Positions 6,823-10,710 of a DNA stretch of 10,710 nt are shown here, piece by piece (position 1 is the first letter of the stretch; each line of letters starts with the position of its first letter). A program made the position numbers and the translations under genes. The notes beneath the pieces are model-generated. The model saw nothing but the letters and a program-made list of their open reading frames with translations. It was not told where the DNA came from and searched no databases. The DNA comes from UBA1562 sp041653955. Lineage in GTDB: Bacteria; Omnitrophota; Gorgyraeia; Gygaellales; Profunditerraquicolaceae. The DNA lies in assembly GCA_041653955.1 (NCBI GenBank), contig JBAZEH010000039.1, forward strand, positions 1 to 10,710. The letters run 5' to 3'.

Positions 6823-7566
6823 TTAATGGCCGTGCGCCATTCTCGCAAAGAGGACAAGAAATATACCGCACAGGAATGCGGCCATGGCAGATGCGCTTTT
6901 TCTAAGGTCCTCCTGTTTATGCAGCTCCGGGACAAGGTCGCAGGCGGCGATATATATGAAACCTCCGGCGGTAAAAGGCAAAAGAACCGGAGAAAAACTA
7001 CGGGTATTCGCGCAGATAAAGTAACCGGCTACCGTCCCTAATACACAGGTAAGGGCGGTAAAGAAATTATAATAAAGCGCCTTGAGTTTGCTGAAACCTC
7101 CGTAAACAAGCACGCCAAAATCCCCTATCTCCTGCGGAATCTCATGCATTATGATCACCAGGGTAGTGACTACCCCGAAATGGACATTAACTATGAAACT
7201 GGCCCCTATTACCAGCCCGTCCGTAAAATTATGTATTGCGTCTCCGACAAGGTTAAGATAAGTAAAGGCGTGTATGGAACACACCCCTTTATGGCAGTGG
7301 CGCCAGTGAAAATACCTCTCCAGTATAAAAAAGGCCACGAAACCGGCTATAAGATACAAAAAAACTGCCTGGGCCTCTGTTTCTTCCAGGGCCTCTGGCA
7401 AAAGATGCAGGAATGCCCCTCCGATCAATGCCCCGGCAGAAAACCCTATCAGCACCAGCAATAGTTTATCCAGTAATTTCTCTTTGATAAGAAGGGCGAA
7501 GATCCCGACTAAAGATATCAGGCTGACCGCGATACTAGCGCCAAAAGCCCAAATAAAGTTATTCAT
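6823..7566 (-). CDS. ZIP-family divalent metal transporter
   Basis: A 247-residue inner-membrane importer with about eight helices. The two metal-site helices are plain: HNFTDG (112-117) and HEIPQEIGD (141-149). The second has the HExPxExGD form of the LIV-1/SLC39-like branch rather than the HNIPEG form of GufA/ZupT. FLHLLPEALEE (52-62) and CDLVPELH (209-216) are further family marks. A cytoplasmic or periplasmic loop, residues 87-99, carries H87, H90, C91, H92, C96 and H99 and may bind metal; the protein ends in HGH. Zn(II) is the commonest substrate, but Fe(II) or Mn(II) are possible given the neighbouring feoAB. The only upstream in-frame codons lead to a stop, so the ATG at 7566 is the first start. 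No Shine-Dalgarno sequence precedes it; an AT-rich dyad lies there instead. Confidence 0.88.
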   Translation of the reverse strand: MNNFIWAFGASIAVSLISLVGIFALLIKEKLLDKLLLVLIGFSAGALIGGAFLHLLPEALEETEAQAVFLYLIAGFVAFFILERYFHWRHCHKGVCSIHAFTYLNLVGDAIHNFTDGLVIGASFIVNVHFGVVTTLVIIMHEIPQEIGDFGVLVYGGFSKLKALYYNFFTALTCVLGTVAGYFICANTRSFSPVLLPFTAGGFIYIAACDLVPELHKQEDLRKSASAMAAFLCGIFLVLFARMAHGH

Positions 7567-7570
7567 AATA

Positions 7571-7585
7571 ATGATATATTATCAT
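7571..7585. promoter_or_regulatory. AT-rich dyad, candidate metalloregulator operator
   Basis: ATGATA-TAT-TATCAT is a perfect 6-bp inverted repeat with a 3-nt centre, placed 4 nt before the ZIP start codon. Flanking bases make each half look like a Fur half site (AATAATGAT and ATCATAATG), but the centre is 4 nt longer than in a standard Fur box. Fur, Zur or a related regulator is possible; no regulator gene is in the window. Confidence 0.35.
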
Positions 7586-7604
7586 AATGAGGGGCCAAGA
7601 ACAA
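7576..7604 (-). promoter_or_regulatory. Possible sigma-70-like promoter before the ZIP gene
   Basis: TTGTTC (7599-7604) and TAATAT (7576-7581) are separated by 17 nt and match the -35 and -10 consensus at 3 and 4 of 6 bases. The -10 box lies 9 nt before the ZIP ATG and inside the dyad, so a transcript from it would be almost leaderless, which would fit the absence of a ribosome-binding site. Weak evidence in AT-rich DNA. Confidence 0.25.
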
Positions 7605-7628
7605 TGATTTTCCTATAGTGTCAGCGTA

Positions 7629-8438
7629 TCAATGGTGGTTATCAATATGCTGATGCGGATGGGCGTGGACCTTGTCTTTGTGGCGGTGGCGATGGATATG
7701 CACAAGGTTGTGCGCCTGAAGAAAGGGTTGGTCAGATAATACCTCAACCGGGGTACCACTGCGGATTATCTTTCTTTCTTCGCTGAAGACATGCACTGTA
7801 TCGGCTATCTCCTCTACTATGTGCATATCGTGGGTCGCGGTGATGATACTCTTGCCGCGTTCATTCTCCGCCATAAGGATATCAACGATATCCCTGGCGG
7901 TCTGAGGATCCAGCCCGGCTGTCGGCTCATCCAGGAGCAAAACTTCAGGGTCAATGGCAAGGACAGAAACGATAGCTACCTTCCTTTTCTCTCCGATACT
8001 TAAATGATGCGGCGCCCGTTCAAGCAGATGAGAGATCTTCAAACGGGAAGTAAGCGTATTAAGGCGCTTGCTGATCTCAAAGGAAGAAACACCCAGCTGC
8101 AAAGGCCCGAAAATAATATCCTCTTTAACTGTCGGGCAGAACAGCTGGGCGTCGGGATTCTGAAAGACAAAACCTACTTTACTCCTGAAAAAGCGCGAGA
8201 AGGATTTATCGTTAAGAAGGGCCTCGCTCAATTCCTTGCCTAATGCCCTTATAACTCCCCTGTCAGGGAATATCAACGCGTCTAACATAGTAAGAAGCGT
8301 GGATTTCCCCGTACCATTGGCGCCGATTATAGCGGTCTTGGAGCCCTTTTCAACCGCCAGGTCCACACCGCATAAAGCGGGTATTCTGCCAAGATAAGAA
8401 TAATTGATATCCTTTAATTCAAATAATAGCTCTGCCAT
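7629..8438 (-). CDS. cbiO: Cobalt/nickel ECF transporter ATPase with His-rich C-terminal tail
   Basis: A 269-residue ABC ATPase that powers the CbiMNQO/NikMNQO importer from the cytoplasmic face. Visible are Walker A GANGTGKST (39-47), Q-loop VFQNPDAQLF (91-100, the form typical of ECF ATPases), signature LSIGE (146-150), Walker B VLLLDEP (166-172), D-loop AGLD (174-177) and the switch His203. After the ATPase fold, residues 243-269 hold 11 histidines in 27, an unusual tail likely to bind Ni, Co or Zn. The ATG lies 25 nt inside the end of cbiQ. No other start codon lies near, and the N-terminus fits the family, so the overlap seems real. There is no clear Shine-Dalgarno, so reinitiation or coupling with cbiQ is likely. 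It could equally be named nikO. Confidence 0.9.
   Translation of the reverse strand: MAELLFELKDINYSYLGRIPALCGVDLAVEKGSKTAIIGANGTGKSTLLTMLDALIFPDRGVIRALGKELSEALLNDKSFSRFFRSKVGFVFQNPDAQLFCPTVKEDIIFGPLQLGVSSFEISKRLNTLTSRLKISHLLERAPHHLSIGEKRKVAIVSVLAIDPEVLLLDEPTAGLDPQTARDIVDILMAENERGKSIITATHDMHIVEEIADTVHVFSEERKIIRSGTPVEVLSDQPFLQAHNLVHIHRHRHKDKVHAHPHQHIDNHH
7632..7712 (-). other. Histidine-rich tail of the CbiO ATPase
   Basis: These 27 codons encode residues 243-269 with His at 243, 247, 249, 251, 253, 258, 260, 262, 264, 268 and 269, often spaced as HxH. The stretch is outside the conserved ATPase fold and resembles metal-storage or sensing tails seen in nickel and zinc proteins. Confidence 0.8.
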
Positions 8439-9256
8439 AATATAAAAACCAGTATTAAGACGGAGAAGCCAAGCCAGAAGAGGTCCTTGAAGCCGGCGCT
8501 GAATCTATCCATTACTTTAGGCTCTCCCGTATACCCGCGCGAAAGCATAGCATTATACACCTGATGATGCAGCAGATAAGAATAATGCCAGAGGCCGGCT
8601 ATATTCCAGGCTACGATCTTCCGCCCTCCCCGCGCGGATGTAAAAAAGCCTACCCTGCTCTTTATGGCAAGGTAAGTATTATGTATTATCCCTATAAAAA
8701 GGTATATGTAGCGGTAAGTCATGCCTAATGTCAGGACAAACAGCTGCGGTATACCGAAAATACGAAGCACTCTTAACAATACCTGGTGCCTTGTGGTCAG
8801 GATCATCAACGCGCATAACGACACGGAAGACAGGACCCGCATAAAGAAAAAACTCGCGCTCATTATCCCTTCTCTTGTAATAGCAAACGGCATGCCGAAT
8901 ACGCCAAAGCTCAATACCGGCTCACCCGGGCTTAATATATCCAAAAGAGCGGGGAGGGCTATGAAAAGAGCGAAAACAGGGATGAATACCCAGGTGCGTT
9001 TCAGAAAGAAACCGATGCGTATCGAAGAAATAACCGCCAGAAAAAGGGTGAGCGCGTATATGCCTATAATAAAAACTATGCTCCGCGAGAATAAAACCGC
9101 TAAAATACAGGACAACAGGATCAATACCCTGAACCGCGCGTCGCGCGCCTGCAGAAACCCTTTCCTTGAGGCATATTCATCGGAAAATATTGATTCCTCC
9201 AGAAAATATAGAGCGCCCATCAATGAGCGCTCTATAAAATTACTTCTTTTGAACAT
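8414..9256 (-). CDS. cbiQ: Cobalt/nickel ECF transporter T-component
   Basis: A 280-residue integral membrane coupling subunit that links the substrate protein CbiM to the ATPase CbiO. The N-terminus has the family pattern FIERSL (7-12), FLEESIFSDEYA (18-29) and GFLQARDARFRV (33-44). About five to six membrane segments follow from residue 43. The cytoplasmic coupling region is seen in SARGGRK (207-213) and AMLSRGYTGEP (236-246); the second matches the Ala-Arg-Gly type motif that contacts the ATPase. The ATG lies 4 nt after the end of the small-subunit gene, and the conserved FIERSL block supports this start over the Met at codon 13. The ribosome site is weak. Codons 7-17 contain a perfect 10-bp inverted repeat (9207-9236). 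CbiQ and NikQ cannot be told apart here. Confidence 0.88.
   Translation of the reverse strand: MFKRSNFIERSLMGALYFLEESIFSDEYASRKGFLQARDARFRVLILLSCILAVLFSRSIVFIIGIYALTLFLAVISSIRIGFFLKRTWVFIPVFALFIALPALLDILSPGEPVLSFGVFGMPFAITREGIMSASFFFMRVLSSVSLCALMILTTRHQVLLRVLRIFGIPQLFVLTLGMTYRYIYLFIGIIHNTYLAIKSRVGFFTSARGGRKIVAWNIAGLWHYSYLLHHQVYNAMLSRGYTGEPKVMDRFSAGFKDLFWLGFSVLILVFILWQSYYLN
9207..9236 (-). repeat. Perfect 10-bp hairpin inside the start of cbiQ
   Basis: Arms 9207-9216 and 9227-9236 (TATAGAGCGC and its exact complement) flank a 10-nt loop. In the mRNA the stem is followed by UUUUCU and then GGAGG. It lies over conserved codons 7-17 of cbiQ. It may limit translation or transcription after cbiM and the small subunit, or be chance. 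The T-run is too short for a standard terminator. Confidence 0.6.
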
Positions 9257-9260
9257 AAGT

Positions 9261-9596
9261 TCAGCCTTTTTTCTTCAATAAGATCCTGCCTATCAACATT
9301 ACTATCAATACAACCGCTATTATCCCTGTTAGGGCTGATATTATATACGCAAAACTCAGGGAAGACAAACCCTTTTCTTCCCATCCCTTAAAAGCATAAT
9401 CCGGCATAGGCGCGCTCCAGGTATCCGCTAATCTCTCTAAACCCCTTGGTATATACCCGGCTAATTCCTTCAGTGTATCCATTCCCCACTCACCCCAGGC
9501 ATCCCCTGCCCGGAAATACTCCGGCATAAAAAGCCCTAAAGGGGAAAGCAACGCTAAGAGCCCTATCCCGATCCATAATTTAACCGTGGTTTTCAT
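9261..9596 (-). CDS. Small ECF metal-transporter subunit, NikN/CbiN-like PDGLE family
   Basis: A 111-residue protein with two membrane helices (about 7-24 and 82-105) joined by an extracytoplasmic loop. It sits between the substrate protein and T-component genes, where NikN or CbiN is always found; these small subunits help metal loading into CbiM/NikM. The N-terminal WIGIGLLALLSPLGLFMPE (8-26), the AWGEWG segment (33-38) and SAPMPDYAF (61-69) match the PDGLE-type proteins I know from such operons. The name-giving PDGLE motif is PRGLE here (50-54). The start overlaps the cbiM stop as ATGA and has an ideal GGAGG at 9604-9608, 7 nt upstream. It is not the classical CbiN, which has a different loop. 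Confidence 0.78.
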   Translation of the reverse strand: MKTTVKLWIGIGLLALLSPLGLFMPEYFRAGDAWGEWGMDTLKELAGYIPRGLERLADTWSAPMPDYAFKGWEEKGLSSLSFAYIISALTGIIAVVLIVMLIGRILLKKKG

Positions 9597-10282
9597 CCCC
9601 TCACCTCCAATGCTGTTTTCAAAAGAGACGGGTCCTGCTTTTGCAAATATTTAACGACCAGGGACGTCACGACAGCTTCCACCCAGCCAAAAACCAGCAT
9701 ATGTTCACCCAGCATCGCGGGTATGGCTATATTTAAACCGTATGGGCAATATAGTGACTGCCCCCCTGCGCTCTTATATAATAACGGCTGTATGCCGAAC
9801 ATTATCGCCGTAGATAGGGCGGCGATATTCAACCCTATATACCCGGCTATGCCAGCGGCAATAACCCTTCTGCCCGAAGTAATAGGAGAATTTCCGCTGA
9901 TAATTTTATACAGATAATACCCTGTAAAAACCTGTATAAATGCCATATTAAAACAATTCGCTCCTATGGCAGTGATACCTCCGTCGCCAAAAAGTAATGC
10001 CTGCACCACCAGGGCGACTGTCACGGCAATACAAGCCGCCCAAGGCCCAAGAAGTATAGCCGCCAGGACAGCCCCTACCGCGTGGCCTGTTGTCCCGCCG
10101 GGTATAGGCACATTGAACATCATTACCACAAAACTGAATGCCGCGCCCATAGCAAGTAATGGGACCTGCCTTGCCTGAAGGGTCCTTTTTACTATCCTGG
10201 AAGCGGCTGCCCATATCGGCAGCATCACGGCATACATTATCCCGCTCGTCGCAGGCCCTAAATATCCGTCCGGTATATGCAT
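9593..10282 (-). CDS. cbiM: Cobalt/nickel ECF transporter substrate-binding protein CbiM/NikM
   Basis: A 229-residue inner-membrane S-component that captures Co(II) or Ni(II). The mature N-terminus MHIPDGYLGP is the family hallmark: in the known NikM structure the amino group of Met1, His2 and His67 hold the metal in a square plane. His67 is present here in GGTTGHAVGA (62-71). Other marks are FVVMMFNVPIPGG (51-63), GDGGITAIGANCFNMA (99-114) and the LGEHMLVFGWVEA segment (191-203). About seven membrane segments are visible. The start is fixed by the hallmark and by AAAGGAG at 10287-10293. The gene lies 37 nt after the porin stop with no terminator or cobalamin riboswitch, so it probably shares the porin transcript. 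Cobalt versus nickel cannot be decided from the sequence. Confidence 0.92.
   Translation of the reverse strand: MHIPDGYLGPATSGIMYAVMLPIWAAASRIVKRTLQARQVPLLAMGAAFSFVVMMFNVPIPGGTTGHAVGAVLAAILLGPWAACIAVTVALVVQALLFGDGGITAIGANCFNMAFIQVFTGYYLYKIISGNSPITSGRRVIAAGIAGYIGLNIAALSTAIMFGIQPLLYKSAGGQSLYCPYGLNIAIPAMLGEHMLVFGWVEAVVTSLVVKYLQKQDPSLLKTALEVRG
9604..9608 (-). promoter_or_regulatory. Shine-Dalgarno site for the NikN-like gene, inside cbiM
   Basis: GGAGG lies within the last codons of cbiM, 7 nt before the ATGA overlap. It is the strongest ribosome site in the cluster and suggests that the small subunit is made in high amount. Confidence 0.75.
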
Positions 10283-10286
10283 ATCT

Positions 10287-10293
10287 CTCCTTT
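10287..10293 (-). promoter_or_regulatory. Shine-Dalgarno site for cbiM
   Basis: AAAGGAG with a 4-nt spacer precedes the cbiM ATG in the 37-nt porin-cbiM gap. The rest of the gap shows only a weak GTTTA/TAAAC repeat with no T-run. Confidence 0.75.
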
Positions 10294-10319
10294 CTCTTGT
10301 TTATTGCCAGGTTAAACGC

Positions 10320-10710
10320 TTAAAAATCTATCTGCGCCCTCATTCCCGCGACAAAAATGCCGCTCGTGTCTCCGGGGACATCCTTGCCAAAAGGGTTCCA
10401 TATATACTGGAAGTCCGGGGTAATGGATAAATGGTCATTAGCGTATATCCTGTAATAAGCCTCCAGATGCCCTTCGGCCTTCCCCCTTCGCTCCGGGTCG
10501 GAAAACTCACCGGCTTTCTTATAGTCTCCCGAAGGAAATATCTGGCCTATGGCAAAGGCAAAAATATCCTTATCCCTGCCCCAAGATTTGCCTTCAAATT
10601 GCAACCCCGCGCTCCATGAGTGTTCAAGGGAGTAATTAAGGTCACCCGTAGCAGTGATCCCGGGATTATAAACTTTCGGGTCCTGCCAGCCGTAACGCAG
10701 GAAAGCGGTA
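10320..10710 (-). CDS. OprB-like outer-membrane porin, C-terminal part only
   Basis: The frame is open from the window edge to a TAA at 10320-10322 and gives the last 129 residues; the start lies outside. Alternating polar and aromatic residues point to beta strands (for example LNYSLEHSWSAGLQFEG and HLEAYYRIYANDHLSITPDF). The QYIWNPFGKD segment and the end GMRAQIDF, with a terminal Phe, match carbohydrate-selective porins of the OprB family, whose last Phe is the signal for outer-membrane assembly. OprB usually passes sugars. Here it is followed 37 nt later by cbiM, with no terminator, so it may serve metal or metal-chelate entry; that is inference. The protein indicates a two-membrane cell envelope. 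Confidence 0.8.
   Translation of the reverse strand, partial: TAFLRYGWQDPKVYNPGITATGDLNYSLEHSWSAGLQFEGKSWGRDKDIFAFAIGQIFPSGDYKKAGEFSDPERRGKAEGHLEAYYRIYANDHLSITPDFQYIWNPFGKDVPGDTSGIFVAGMRAQIDF

Noticed and set aside
8721..9281. 186-codon plus-strand open frame opposite cbiQ
   Set aside because: It mirrors the conserved cbiQ frame; its Lys/Arg/Asn/Thr-rich product looks like antisense translation of hydrophobic codons.
10283..10319. Possible cobalamin riboswitch or terminator before cbiM
   Set aside because: Only 37 nt, far too short for the aptamer. The single weak repeat GTTTA/TAAAC has no T-run.

Overview
The window reads as one long minus-strand gene cluster from a Gram-negative, probably anaerobic bacterium. 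The Gram-negative call rests on an OprB-like outer-membrane porin end at the right edge. An oxygen-poor lifestyle is inferred from FeoAB ferrous-iron import, a radical SAM enzyme and an archaeal-type, cysteine-poor Thi4. The gene mix and moderate GC would fit a candidate phylum such as Omnitrophota or a deltaproteobacterial lineage, but the sequence alone does not prove either.

Transcription runs right to left. The right half (10710 to 6553) is a metal-acquisition block. It holds the C-terminal end of an OprB-like porin, a complete CbiMNQO/NikMNQO-type cobalt/nickel ECF transporter (substrate protein, small PDGLE-family subunit, T-component, ATPase with a histidine-rich tail), a ZIP-family divalent metal transporter, and then FeoA and FeoB. 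The left half (6556 to 132) continues with no real gap. It holds a PP-loop/NFACT-R type protein related to tRNA thiolation enzymes, an AmrS-type radical SAM enzyme, Thi4 (thiazole synthase), ThiE (thiamine phosphate synthase) and an ArsB/NhaD/DASS-type permease of unknown substrate.

Spacing is tight throughout. Four junctions are ATGA stop/start overlaps (cbiM/cbiN, feoA/feoB, PP-loop/amrS, thiE/permease), and one is a 25-nt overlap (cbiQ/cbiO). The largest gap is 62 nt, between cbiO and the ZIP gene. That gap holds an AT-rich dyad and a possible promoter, the best candidate for an internal metal-responsive control point. I see no RNA gene, insertion sequence, CRISPR array, riboswitch or convincing terminator.

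A plausible reading, which is inference, is that the right half brings Co/Ni, Zn/Mn and Fe(II) into the cell. The left half uses iron and sulfur: the radical SAM cluster, a Thi4 expected to need Fe(II) and sulfide, and a PP-loop protein of the sulfur/adenylation class. Thi4 and ThiE give the thiazole and coupling steps of thiamine synthesis, but no pyrimidine-branch gene (thiC, thiD) is present here. The most unusual points are the PP-loop protein with a changed SGGxDS loop coupled to an AmrS that lacks its usual partners, the FeoB with a non-standard gate motif, the His-rich tail of the ECF ATPase, and a perfect 10-bp hairpin inside the start of cbiQ.
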